A stretch of DNA of 64,000 bases, from NCBI GenBank assembly GCA_031216915.1, contig CM062297.1, forward strand, positions 530,618,971 to 530,682,970, given 5' to 3'. Below are positions 34,051 through 45,022 of the stretch, piece by piece; position 1 is the stretch's first letter; every line of letters starts with the position of its first letter. Source of the DNA: Pictodentalium vernedei. Lineage: Eukaryota; Mollusca; Scaphopoda; Dentaliida; Dentaliidae. The notes beneath the pieces were generated by a model. The model made no database searches, was not told where the DNA came from, and saw only the letters and a program-made list of their open reading frames with translations. The position numbers and the translations under genes are program-made.

Positions 34051-34165
34051 AACAGACAGACAGACAGATGGCCGGATGGACAGACGGATGGACAGATGGA
34101 TGGACAGACAGACGGATGGAGTGCAATCCTATAGTCCCCTTACGGTTCCCGCAGGGGACTAATAA

Positions 34166-34912
34166 TTTAGCCAAACATTTTGCCTGAAAATGCATGAACA
34201 GAAGAAAAGTTTAATTATTTTTTATTAATGACATGATTTTTAGTGTTCATTCTATTTTTAGCACAGTTTAAAAATCTGTGTCAAAACTTTCACAAAAGAA
34301 ACCTGATGTGTTGTACTGTGATTACAAAAGTGGACAGTGAATTTCAATCAGATTGCAACTGGGTTATAACATGGTCAAAATTTTCTGTCCACTTCCCCCA
34401 ACAAATTTGTACAATCACACAATGTCAAACCAGAGACTCAAGTGAGTTGACTTACTGAGTTTCTTTGAAAAAAAGTGAATCTGCACCACTAAAGTAAGTC
34501 CCAAACAAGAAATCTAAGCATTATTGCAAGTAGCTTCTAAAAAGAGGATTTTAAAAGCATATTAGGCTTATCGAGCATTAATCCCACCCTAAGAGATATA
34601 GTAATTTGGAGGGAAAAATCAGAAGAGTAAATTCCACCAGCCTGAAGATGGCAGCAGCTTCATTTGAACAAAGGAGAAAAGGTTTTCTACAAAGGTGGTC
34701 TGTGCTATAAATAAATGAATTTGGCCCAGTGGTTTTAAAGAATAAGAAAGATTTCAAACTAGAGAAACAAAATTTACTGCCACCAGTAAATTCAAGTCTC
34801 TGTGAAAATGGTTAACGCATAAAAAATAAACAAAACAGAAAGAGAATTCATGGAGGCTTATTTTGAAGGATAAAATATTTTGAAAGACATCAGAAATAGG
34901 TTTTCGTTAACA
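34166..34912. other. Mostly unannotated interval with a possible decayed AGCCC-clan tail
   Basis: From about 34470 weak echoes of the clan tail are visible ('tggcccagtggttttaaag' near 34722, 'gcttctaaaaagaggatttt'). The head, hairpin and core are absent. Nothing else is recognised. Confidence 0.3.
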
Positions 34913-34924
34913 GTAATACATGAA

Positions 34925-35294
34925 TTTATTTATTTATTTATTGGTGTTTAAGGTCGCATACTTATGCACAATGGCTAATCGCGACCGTGACAGTTTCATG
35001 GGCGGAGAAAGCCGGAGTATCCGGAGAGAACCACCGAGCATCGACGAGCAACTGCCAGCTCCTCAACATTCTAACTCTGTTCAAGCTCCGCTCAAGCAGG
35101 GTTACAGCGGTTGAAGACACGTGCACCATCGACGTGCAGTGTGCCTCAATACATGGCGTCATCGTGCCCCCATGTAGCCAACCGGGATAAAGTGCCTTGC
35201 CCAAGGACACAACGCAGGTCATCCCGGTTGGAGATCGAACTCGGGATCTCTAGCATAGAAGTCCAACAGTCTACCACTAAACTACAGCGATCCC
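34925..35294 (-). mobile_element. tRNA-derived SINE with a different tRNA-like head
   Basis: Target duplications GTAATACATGAA (34913-34924) and GTATTACATGAA (35295-35306) flank it, with one mismatch. The body and the 'ccttgggcaaggcact' block match the SINE at 14369-14708. The tRNA-like start (reverse complement of about 35215-35294) differs: A-box-like TAGTTTAGTGGTAGA and B-box GAGTTCGATCTCC. Confidence 0.85.
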
Positions 35295-35306
35295 GTATTA
35301 CATGAA

Positions 35307-35870
35307 ATAAAATCTTTGGAACCCACATTGAAGCCTTGAGAGGTTTAAATTAAAGACATTCATACAGGAATTAGAGAAATTTTTCCCAAGAAACCAGAAA
35401 AAACATACATGTGCATAGCATTGAAAAGGTTTGATCAAGGCATCAATAAAATCTTTGAAACCCACACTGAAGTCTTGAGAGGGTTAAATTAAAGACATAC
35501 ATACAGGAATCAGATAAATATTTAAAAAAAAAACAGAAAAAAACATATGTGCACAGAACTGAAAGGGTTCAACATAAAATAAAATCTTTGAAAAACACAC
35601 TGAAGTCATGAGAGGGTTAAATTAAAGACATGCATGCAGGAATCGGATAAATATTTCCAAGAAACCAGAAAAAAACATAAAAACACACTGAAATCATGAG
35701 AGGGTTAAATTAAAGATATTCATATCTTTGGAAAACACACTGAAATCATGAGAGGGTTAAATTAAAGATATTCATACAGGAATCAGATCAATTTTTTCCA
35801 AGGAACCAGAAAAAACATATGTGCATGACATTGAAAGGGTTTGATCAAATTTTCTGAACAATTTCATTTT
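35307..35870. repeat. Small satellite of about 90-140 bp units
   Basis: About five partial units contain 'atctttggaaaacacactgaa', 'gagggttaaattaaagac' and 'aaaccagaaaaaacata', starting near 35312, 35453, 35585, 35679 and 35726. Later units are shortened. No element ends are recognised. Confidence 0.7.
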
Positions 35871-35951
35871 CTGATTATAATAACACATTAGAATGTTTCT
35901 GACAGCAAATTTTTGTGATAAGAACAAAATGTTATTCCAGATGTTATTCTA

Positions 35952-36668
35952 AAGTCAAGCTGAGCTAATCCCATCGCTCTCCATCCATCGTCCGTCAGTC
36001 TGTCCGTCGTCTGTCAACACAATGTTTTGGTCTTCTCCAAAACCACTGGGCCAATTCAAGTGAAAGTTAGTGTGAGTGATGGTCCCAAAGGGACTCAACA
36101 TGCACAGCCCCATAGGGAGGGGGTGGTGGAAAATGCACCAAAATATTTTTAAAATCTTCTTCTCATAAATCAGTGGGTATAATGACTTATATTTGTTATG
36201 GAGCTTCCTTTTGAGGTGTAGATTCAAGTTTGTTCAAACGAAGTTAGTGAAGTAATATTTGGCTTTGTAATGGGAGGGGTAAGATTTTTGGCCCTGCCCA
36301 AAATTTCTATTTTCTGAACCGATGGGCCGATTTGAACGAAATTTGGAATGTGGTATTATTGGGCCATAAGTACTTGACTCGTGCAAAAAACAATCCTGCA
36401 TCTCCATGGGAACCCCAGGAGCTAAAAATAGAAATATTTCAAATGCCCATATTTCCCAAACCACACGGAACAGAGCACTGTTATTTGGTATGAAGCATCT
36501 TTAGGACCAGTAGAATTGAATGGTAAAAATAAATTGCCATCGGTTATGTTAGGGTGTTCTGTAGAGGGCATCAAAAAAAATGCTGAGTCAGCATATTTGC
36601 AAAAATTTAAAAAAATCTTTTCTCCAGAACCAATGGTCGGAATCTTTTGATATTCGGTATACAGCATC
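35952..36668 (-). mobile_element. Type 1 element tail, minus strand, truncated at both ends
   Basis: In reverse complement this is the type 1 unique tail ending in the left arm of the hairpin ('attagctcagcttgact', at 35952-35970). The right arm and element end are missing. A GACGGAC-type tract is at 35995-36022. At the other side the tail runs to 'gaatcttttgatattcggta' and stops at the DIRS-like element near 36676. Confidence 0.7.
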
Positions 36669-36680
36669 CACATTTAAATC

Positions 36681-37126
36681 TTATAGTAAATTTCCTTTCT
36701 TATTATACCTACCACAATTGTTTACTACAGGCTTGCACTACAGTGGAAGACCCTAACTCGGAAAATATACTCTCTATTTTGATCTTTCCCAAGCGATTTG
36801 GGAAAGAAAAGTGGTGCAAAAGCACCAAGAAAAAATAAGCCAAAACTGGGTCGAGCGCCACCGGTGCACACCCAGTAGGGGAATGCTCTTCTATTAGTAC
36901 AAATCCACGGCTTCCAGCATCCAGGAAGCAGGCAGTAACTAATGAATCATTCTTTTGAATCTGCCAACATTGGAGTTATATGATCAGCGGAGAGGAAAGA
37001 TTCTTACCCAAATAAGAAGACAGGAGGGCCTCCATGTCAACAATTGTGGTAGGTATAATAAGAAGGGAAATTTACTATAAAATTTAAATTTCTTATCAAC
37101 CTACCTTACAATTGTTTACTACAGGC
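36681..37126. repeat. DIRS 3' terminal and internal complementary repeats
   Basis: 36681-36721 and 37040-37080 are inverted copies. The stretch 37086-37126 ('aaatttcttatcaacctacc', 'ttacaattgtttactacagg') is a direct partial copy of 36688-36732. Between them lies an unrelated block with a small hairpin 'tttcccaagcgatttgggaaa' near 36784. Confidence 0.8.
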
Positions 37127-37258
37127 TGAATAGACAATAGGATGGAGGGAATCACATAACCAACCCCCACATAACCCAATTGCACTGGAACCGTGGACAG
37201 AGGAAGAGGTCCCTAGGCCTATCGAACCATAACATCACAATCATTATTAAAAAGACAA

Positions 37259-38300
37259 TCAGAGATGAGGCGTATGGTTCTGTGTGACATACAGACAGAA
37301 AGGGCAGTAACAGCACAGAGCTGGAACTAACCTTGTAAGAAACCTAATGGCTAGGGTAGACAACAGCCTGAGCAGAAGAAGGAGGGTCCATAGTAAAAAG
37401 GTCATCTGACTGCTCCTGAAACTGACGCAGATAGGTGGAGAAAGTAGCATTTCTCCAGTAGGCTGCCTGCATAATATCCGACAACATGACAGAGTTAGTA
37501 TAAGCCCAAGAGGTAGACAATGCACGCACCTCGTGGGCAGAAATACGATTGGTAATTCAATCGTCAGTCGCTAGACGAGTGTAAGCCACGCAAATAGCAA
37601 GACAAATCCACCGAGAAATGGATTGTGAAGAGATCTTCTGTCGACCAGGAAAAAGAGACAGAAAAAATTGTTTCCTGCCTTTCCTAATGAACAACTGCGT
37701 CCGACTGAGATAGAAGCGAATTGCACGAAACGAACAGAGCAAAGGGCAGTTACCCTCAGCAGAAGGAAGAGCCCTGATACAGATAGCAGGTGGAGTAGTT
37801 TCTGGTATCTGATTCTTGGCCAGAAAGGAGCAATCGGTGGTAAATGTAACACTGTTGGGAGAGCTCCTGAAAAATGGCCGGGTCAACCGAGAGGGCATGA
37901 AGCTCATTAACCCATCTGGCTGAGGCGATAAAGGTTCGAACGCCCCCCCCCCCCCCTCCCCAAGCAAAGCAGCACACAAGAAAGATTCCATTTTGGGGTA
38001 AGCTGCTAGGTCCTAGGCCTTTTCAAGAAAAAGTGCCAAACAAGCTTGGAGATGGATGGATTAGTGCCGATACGATGCTGTCCCACATACGAAAAGGTCT
38101 CTGAAAGCATGGACCTGTATCCTTTGATGGTAACAGGCTGGAGATCCTGAGAATTAAACAGATATACCAGAAACTCCACAATCTGTGAAATTGAAGGATT
38201 GGCATAATCAACAGAGTGATCAGCACACCATCGACAGAAGACCTTCAACTTAGCCGCATAGGCTAAACCAGTGGAGTGCCTCCTTGAAGAAGAAATGTGC
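37259..38300 (-). pseudogene. DIRS tyrosine recombinase (in at least three frames)
   Basis: The N-terminal core-binding domain (38006-38300) reads LAYAAKLKVFCRWCADH, ISQIVEFLVYLF and TIKGYRSMLSETF. A second frame (about 37756-37977) has FIASARWVNELHALSVDPAI, where the catalytic Arg of the family's 'SxxRxSELHAL' is Trp (codon near 37911). A third frame (37557-37860) has FLAKNQIPET and LCSFRAIRFYLSRTQ. The end (37344-37540) has HEVRALSTSWAY, with the HxxR box intact, and YWRNATFSTYLRQF with the nucleophilic Tyr. In this class the enzyme integrates a circular cDNA without target duplication. A run of C at 37942-37956 lies between the first two frames. Confidence 0.85.
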
Positions 38301-38325
38301 TCCACTGTTCGTCTTGAAAAAACCT

Positions 38326-39429
38326 CTACGGAGGAGACAGGACCTGACAACAGATATGCGTGAAGGCACAATGAAGTCGGGTCGACGTGAAACCTTGGCA
38401 AAGAAGGTCGCGACGTAGAGGGAGACGTGCCAGAACCGCCGCCAACAGAGAGCAGAGCTGATTGATCCACACCCACTGAGGCGACAGGGGAGCGATCAGA
38501 ATGATTCGACAACTGCAGGTTCGTATCTTGGTTAGAACCTGAGGCAGAATTGGAACTGGCGGGAAGGCGTAGCCAACAAGACCATTCCAATTGAGTGACA
38601 GAGCATCCATGGCGAAAGCCAGAGGATCTGGACATGGGGACACGAAAGTGTGGGGACAATCCCAGAGATCGCAAAGCGACTGGAACACTGCCCTGTGGAG
38701 CATCCACTCGGTGGAAATGACCCTGCCTCGTCGAGACAGGGAGTCGGCTAGGACGTTCAGACAACCGGGAATGTGACGAACCACCACACCGGCACTGACA
38801 TCCTGAGCGAACAGTAGAAGATCCCGAGCCAATTTGTACATGGGAACCGAGTGCATGCCGCCATGGTTCGGAATGTAAGCAACCATTCTTGAATTGTCGG
38901 ACAACAGAAGGACCTGGCAATTCGAAAGGTGGGGGATCCACCACTGCTGGAAACTCTGAAGAGCTGCATGATCCTGGTCCCATGCCACGTGAAGGGAAAG
39001 ACCTTGAGAATCCAATGTCGCATCCCATCCGAGATCGCTGGCGTTGGTTGTCAGAACATGATTGGACGTGGGTAAGTCCAACGGGTCTCCCTGCATAATC
39101 CACCGAACATCGGTCCAGGGGAGAAGGTGACGATGAAGAGACTCCGGTAACTGAAGCACCAGATCCAGAGGATCGACATTCGGCCTCCAAGGACTGAGCA
39201 GAAAGTGTTGGACATGCAGCCGACCTAGAGGAATGAGATCCGTCACCGAACCGCAGAGACCGAGCAACCGAGAAGACTCCGAGCTGTCGTGGACGTGGAC
39301 TGGGACAGAGTCAGGGCAAAAGCTGAGAGAATCACAGCCCTTGCCCGGGGAACTGCCACCGTATTCAGCTGAGTATAGGTCCGACTTCTCCTCGTTGACT
39401 CTGAACCCTAGCGACGTGAGCAGGCTCAA
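38326..39429 (-). pseudogene. DIRS-type RNase H and linker region
   Basis: In a 367-codon frame, counting from its first codon, residues 127-136 read TTNASDLGWD where the family has TDAS, so the first catalytic Asp is Asn. CQVLLLSDNSRMVAYI (171-186) keeps the third-position Asp, and HIPGCLNVLADSLSR (219-233) keeps the last His/Asp block. After it, CPDPLAFAMDALSLNW and YAFPPVPILPQVLTKI are the segment that normally joins RNase H to the recombinase in DIRS elements. The frame overlaps the end of the reverse transcriptase. It would degrade the RNA strand during cDNA synthesis. Confidence 0.85.
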
Positions 39430-40055
39430 CAGTGTGTCGACATCTGACTCCAGAAAGGCAGCATTGGAATGCCTCTGGAGGATATCGTCTGGACTGTGTG
39501 TGATGTAAGGCTAACACATGTGACATCAGTCGGGTGAAGGCCCAAGGAGCCAGGTTGGGGCCAAAGGGCATGGCCTTGAACTGGTAAACTCGCCCCAGAA
39601 AAGTGAACCTGAGATACTTTCGCGATGTCCGATGAATCGGAACGTGAAAGTAAGTGTCTCGCAGGTCGATGCTGGAAGCGAAAACTCCCTGGTGAATGGA
39701 GCAGCGAACCGACCTGAAAGTCCCCATGATGAACTTAGGAGCAATGATAGACTGGTTCAGGATACTCAAATCGATAACCGGTCGAAGTCGGCCGTGCTTT
39801 AGCACCAAGAACAGGCGGGAATAAAATCCCACTGAATGAATGTTCTTCACGACCTCGATCGCCCCCTTTGACAGGAGATTGTCAATCTCCGTGATCAAAA
39901 GTTCCCAACATGTAACGTCTAAAGGAACTTGTGTTGGAAGAGCCACTCTCGACAGAGTTGGATGCCTCCGGAAGGATATCCACAGCCTGGACCGAACAAC
40001 ATCTAACACCCAAGGATCGGATGTGATTGCAGCCCAATGGTCTGCGAATTCTTAT
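39190..40055 (-). pseudogene. DIRS-type reverse transcriptase (frameshifted)
   Basis: The frame opens after an in-frame stop near 40056 with EFADHWAAITSDPWVLDVV, then LLSKGAIEVV, FLVLKHGRLRPVIDLSILNQ, the palm motif DLRDTYFHVPIH with the first catalytic Asp, and YQFKAMPFGPNLAPWAFTRLM (motif B region). Just after this, near 39500, a frameshift moves the reading to SPDDILQRHSNAAF and LLSLLTSLGFRVNEEKSDL. SPDD occupies the place of the YxDD catalytic box, so the aromatic residue is lost. In DIRS elements this enzyme copies the element RNA; this copy cannot be functional. Confidence 0.88.
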
Positions 40056-40206
40056 TCAATCCTCCAACCTGGGACGAATCGAGGTGAGGACCTTAATTTC
40101 GAGCCTCGGCGAGGCCCGCGAGAGGAGAGCAGCACGCTGCCCCTCAGGAAGGGAACGGCTTGTGTCCAACACAGCATCCCTGCGAACTAATTCCAAGTTA
40201 GCCGTG

Positions 40207-40894
40207 TTACAAGCATGCGTGTGCATGAGTGCCTTTAACCAGCGAAAGGGTCAAGATCCTCAAATGCTCCCAACGCAGGGCGACGGGTGGCAGCCGAAAC
40301 ATCGGAAGGCAGATTGTATAGGGGTATGACATACCCCGTGGATCTACAGAGCGGGAACTCAGGAGAGTCGCTGCGGATCTCTGAGGGACAGAAGGTCCAG
40401 GCTGCACAAAAGGCGTTGGTCCTGCAAAACTGGCCATGGGACCAGAGTGTGTGGACGGAAACACCACGGAGTTCATGGTGGCCACACCACGAACATCAGA
40501 ATCCAATGAGAAAACTGCAGTGCTCGAGGGGCTGAGAGACCACCGCAGAGGGTTCGGCTGGCAGCCCCTTCCGACTTCGCCAAGTTGAAGTCAGGGAAGG
40601 CTGAGGCCGATACTCCACGTCCACAATACCAGACATCGCTGCAGACCCCTGCAGAGATAAGCCGATGCCGGCTGAAACGGTGACCGATGATGTTGCATAC
40701 GGAACAGCAGTAGCAGCAGATACAATGGGAGCTGTTGAAACTGGTGCAAAAGGGGAGAGAGCAACCGAGCTCAGCTCCAAAGGAGGAGTCACAACCCTAG
40801 TGACAGCCTCAAATTTCGACTGGAGAGGGACCATAGCCCCGGAACCAGGCATCTCTTCACCAGACAACTCAACAGCTCCAGCAGTATCCACCAC
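40207..40894 (-). pseudogene. DIRS-like gag-like upstream region
   Basis: Two overlapping minus-strand frames (40496-40894 and 40207-40506) are rich in Ser, Pro, Val and Ala and lie directly upstream of the reverse transcriptase, where DIRS elements carry a poorly conserved first protein. No motif proves the assignment. The open plus-strand frame over the same bases is taken to be a shadow. Base composition is more GC-rich than the surrounding repeats, as in the rest of the DIRS coding region. Confidence 0.45.
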
Positions 40895-41420
40895 AGAAAA
40901 GACTGCACATCCCCCACGGAAGGGGTATAACTCTCACCAGACGTGGTCGTGTCGGGAGGCCCCAAATTACTGCATCCCCCCCCCCCCCCCCCCCCACATG
41001 TGCGGGAGGAATGGCCACGAGAACGCACCACAAGCATGTGCAAAATGCATTGCAACAGAGGTAGAGCAGTAGAAGAAAAAGGTGAACTCAACAGATGTAG
41101 AAAGTAGAAGAACACCCCCCAACTACAAGAGTAAGGTGGCAGAAAATAAAGGACCAGCGGGAACACAACTGAACCCAGACAGCCGACAGGGACCAAAAAA
41201 CAGAAATTCTGCCCTCAACAGAGAGGAGAAATCCTGTCCATACAGCCCCTCATTGACACCTAACTCCAATAATAATAAAAACAGCCAAACGGATAACATA
41301 AATTTATCAACTGAAAAATTTTATGTCAGAACCGCACAGTACGCGAAAATCGCGCGCAAACACAGAGAATATATAATATATAAAAAACGGGATCAAACCC
41401 CGATTCGAATTTGACCTGTA

Positions 41421-42095
41421 TTTTATATTGTAACACCTACATACCAAATTTCCTTTTATTTTGCCAACTGTAACTAAAGTTGTCATTGGGAAACCAAAGT
41501 GGGATGGATGGATGGATGGATGGATGAGTGGGTGGGTGGATAGATGAACGGACAGATACTCCTACAAATCAGGTATATATGGACAAAATATTTGAGGAAT
41601 TTAAAATGCACGGACAATCACTAAAAACTCTTTTTTAAGTCTAATTTCTGGGTGGTAGCAAACCCTAACCCTTTCAACTTACTGACCCTGACCCTAACCC
41701 TAACGTAAAATCCCTGAAAATACAATACCCACTTTTTGCCACATAAACCATTTTAGCCACATAAATAAAAATATTTTAGCCACATAACTCACTTTTTTAG
41801 ACACATAAACACCATTTGTTAGTTCAGCTTTATGAGGCTGGTCACATAAATCAGACTAGATACATAATAGTGCTGTGTTCCAACACATAAACCTGATTTG
41901 TTTACTTGGATGGACAGACACCAGCTATTTTAATAGTCCCCCGCAAAAAAATTTTTTTGGGGAGAATAAATAGCAAATGTAGGAGAATTTGAAAAAGCAG
42001 ATGGTTTTGATATCCAGTGATTGGTTCGGTTCAGTTTTTCGGTATCACCATATCAGTATCAGTTCAGTTTTTCAGTATATTGCCCATCTCTATAA
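41421..42095. other. Low-complexity interval
   Basis: It contains a GGAT tetranucleotide run (41502-41526), telomere-like hexamers 'ccctaaccctaac' (41664-41704), and a short series of 'ttagccacataaa'-like repeats (41740-41900). No gene or element end is recognised; residual DIRS sequence at its start cannot be excluded. Confidence 0.5.
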
Positions 42096-45022
42096 ACAAG
42101 AGGCCCCAAGGGGCCTTAGTTGCTCACCGGCCAAAGTGGTTCAAAGAAGTATTTGGGGTCACATTCAGTTAGACATGGTTCATCAACACTACAAAGGAAT
42201 GAAGTCAAGAGATGCAAATGTTATGGAAAAACACTAGGGAATGGATTTGAACAAGCCTGAACGTAACATGCCCCCCCCCCCCAACCCCACCCCTGCCCAT
42301 AGAGCCCAAATATTAAGCCAAGGACTCAAATTGAACAAACTTGAATCTGATCCCCCTTGAGATTTCATATACCAAAGAGGAAAGAATACTGACTGGTGGA
42401 TATGGAGAAGGTTTTCAAAAAAATCATCGTTCACATTGCACTAAGTTAAACTTTGGGCTCAAATAGGGAGCCAAAATATTAACCCAGGGTCCCGATTTGC
42501 ACAAATTTGAATCTTACCACACCTAGAGATGTTGTATACCAAATATGAAAGGATTCTGATTGGTGGATCTGAAGAACATTTTAAAAGAAATTCCCTCATA
42601 TTGCACTTAGTTAAAATTCAGGCTCCCATAGGTAACCCAAATTAATAACCCCGGGACCAGGTTTGAACAAACTTGAGTCTTACCCTCCAAGAGATGTTGT
42701 AAACCAAATATGAAAGGATTCTGATTGGAGCATCTGAAGAAGATTTTTAAAGAAATTTTCTTATATTGTACTCCCACAGGGAGCCCAAATATCAACCCAT
42801 GGATTAAGATTGAACAAACTTGAATCTAACCCTCTTAGAGATGTTGTATACCAAATATGAAAGCATTCTGACTACAAGGTTTGAAGAAGAAGATTTTAAA
42901 AACAAGTCAGAACAGGACCCAAAACTTTCAGGCTATAAATTTTTTTTTTCCATCTCAAAAGTGAACAAAACACATAAAAATCCCCTGAAATGTCTGAATT
43001 TTGGTCCAAAATTTCAGGGTCCAAACCTGATCCCCAATTTTTTTTTTCCAAATTTTTGTCCAAACCGGAACCGGACCCAAAATTTTCAGGATAAACATGG
43101 GAGGGGGCGGGGGTGGGGGGTGGGGGGGGTGGGGTGGGGTGGGGGGGGGGGGGTGCTGGTCGTTTCAAAATTGAACAAAACGCATAACAAATCCAAAACA
43201 AATTTTTTTTCTCAAATTTTGGTAAAAAATTTCTAAGTCCGAACCAGACTAAAAATTTTCAACCCACGGACCCAATTTGAACAAACTTGAATCTGACCCC
43301 TCCTAGAGATGATGCATACCAAAATGTTAAAGGATTCTGACTGGTGGATCTGAAGAAAAAGATTTTTAAAGAAATTCTCTCATATTGCATTAAGTTAAAA
43401 TTCAGGCTCCCATAGGGAACCCAAATATTAACCGAGAAACTCGATTTGAACAAACTTGAATCTGGGACCCCTAGAGATGATGTATACCAAATATGAGAGG
43501 ATTCTGACTGGTGAATCTGAAGAAGATTTTTAAAGAATATTCCACGAATTGCACAAAGTTAAAATTTGTGCTCCAATAGAGAGCCCAAACATAAATCCAG
43601 TGACTCGATTTGAACAAACTTGAATCTGACCCCTCCCCCCCCCCCCCCCCCCCCCCCCCCCTTATAGATGTTGTAAACCAAACATGGTGGATCTGAAGAA
43701 AAAGATTTTTAAAGAAAATTTCTCATATTGCACTAAGTTAAAAATCAGGCTCCCATAGGGAACCCAAATATTAACCGTGAAACTTGATTTGAACAAACTT
43801 GAATCTGGCCCCCCCCCCAGAGATGATGTATACCAAATATGAGAGGATTCTGACTGGTGAATCTGAAGAAGAAGATTTTTAAAGAATAGTCCACGCATTG
43901 CACAAAGTTAATATTTGAGCTCCCATAGAGAGCCCAAATATTAACCCAGTGACTCAAGTTGAACAAACTTGAATCTGAACCACCCCCCCCTTCCCCCCCA
44001 CACACATACTTATAGATGTTGTATACCAAACATGAAAAGATTCTGAGTAGCCGATCTGAAGAAGAAGATTTTTAAAGAAATTTCTTCAAATTGCACTCAA
44101 GTTAAACTTTGGGGTCCAATAGAGAGCCCAAATACTAACTCAGGGACCTGATTTGAACAAACTTGAATCTGATTCACCCCCCCCCCCCCCCCCCCCCCCC
44201 CTAGAGATGTTGTGCACCAAATATGAAAGCATTCTGACTGGTGAATCTGAAGAAGAAGATTTTTAAAGAAATGTCCTCATATTTCAGTAAGTTAAAATTT
44301 GGGCTCCTACTGGGAGCCCAATTATTAACCCAGGGACTGGATTTGAACAAACTTGAATCTGACCCCCCTACAGATGTTGTATACCAAACGTGAAAGGATT
44401 CTGATTGGTGGATCTGAAGAAGAATATTTCCTCATATTGCACTAAGTTAAAATTCGGGCTCTCACAGGAAGCCCAAATATCAACCCAGGGACCAGATTTG
44501 AACAAAGTTGAAGCTGACCCTCCTAGAGATGTTGTATACCAAATACGAAAGGATTCTTACTGGTGGATCTGAAAAAGAAGATTTTTAAAGAAATTTCTTT
44601 ATATTGCACTAAGTTAAAATTCAGACTCTCATAGGAAGCCCAAATATAAACCAAGGGACTTGATTTGAACAAACTTGAATCTGACCCCCCCCCCCCCCCC
44701 CCCAACCCCACCCCCAGAGATGTTGTATAACAAATATGAAAAGATTCTGACTGGTAGAATTGAAGAAGAAGATTTTTTTGAATTTTTGAAAAAATTTATG
44801 GGTGCTATCAGATTTATGCCCCTTCTGGTACCCCTTGTGGGTGCAGAAAGTTTATTTGTACAAACTTGATTTGACATATGATAAGGAGCATGCACACAAA
44901 ATTTGGTTCAATTTGGACAAGTAGTTTGTGAGGAGAAGTTGATTATGTAACGTTCACGACAGACGACGATGATGGATGACAATGGACAGCAAGTGATAAG
45001 TTAAGCTCCCTTCGGTGAGCTA
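42096..45022 (+). mobile_element. Type 9 AGCCC-clan element with poly(C)-expanded core
   Basis: The head ACAAGAGGCCCCAAGGGGCCTT (42096-42117) has GCTCACCG at 42122-42129. The shortened tail hairpin AGCTCCCTTCGGTGAGCT (45003-45021) carries CGGTGAGC (45013-45020). More than a dozen core units of about 165 bp follow the AGCCC pattern; in several the C run in 'gaatctgacccccctagaga' has expanded (around 42271, 43636, 43808, 43982, 44177 and 44687). One unit contains an AT-rich satellite and a G-rich tract. A 'gacagacgacgatgatgg' tract precedes the hairpin. Confidence 0.75.
42930..43262. repeat. AT-rich satellite fragment with G-rich tract
   Basis: About three diverged units ('aattttggtccaaaatttcag', 'gaacaaaacgcataac') match the satellite at 4560-5845. 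Between units, 43098-43155 is almost pure G/T with many runs of three or more G. Like the larger array it lies inside an AGCCC-clan core unit. Confidence 0.8.

Larger units (their letters stand above)
30528..34165 (+). mobile_element. Type 6 pearl/HINE-like element with two nested insertions
   Basis: The head palindrome ACCACCGAGGTGGT (30540-30553) is followed by the STIR ATTAGTCCCCT (30554-30564). The tail hairpin TAGTCCCCTTACGG...GCAGGGGACTA (34132-34161) carries AGGGGACTAAT (34153-34163). Core units of about 167 bp contain 'atccatgtaccaaatatgaaa', 'gtggtaacataaa' (30724, 30891, 31031, 31198 and near 32076, 32243) and 'atggccgccat...gccatcttgga'. GACA/GGAC tracts occur at 30899-30920 and 34054-34118. 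It is interrupted by a 707 bp DNA transposon and by a type 4 element. Confidence 0.8.
36676..41420 (-). mobile_element. DIRS-like tyrosine-recombinase retrotransposon, decayed
   Basis: On the minus strand, in order, lie a low-complexity gag-like stretch, reverse transcriptase, RNase H and a tyrosine recombinase, which is the DIRS order. At the low-coordinate (3') end a 41 bp sequence (36681-36721) occurs again inverted at 37040-37080 with one mismatch, followed by a direct partial copy at about 37086-37126. This fits the internal complementary region of DIRS elements. The matching repeat expected at the high-coordinate (5') end was not found, so that end is probably truncated and the boundary near 41420 is approximate. 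Several frameshifts and stops show it is dead. Confidence 0.85.

Noticed and set aside
33721-34162. Long frames reading CLSVCLSV or TDRQTDRQ
   Set aside because: They are translations of the GACA microsatellite and exist in several frames on both strands.
36784-36804. Rho-independent terminator-like hairpin
   Set aside because: The context is a eukaryotic retroelement; the hairpin is part of the DIRS terminal region.
40665-41072. Plus-strand frame of 135 codons upstream of the DIRS genes
   Set aside because: It lies antisense to the probable gag-like region of an element coded on the minus strand and has no recognised domain.
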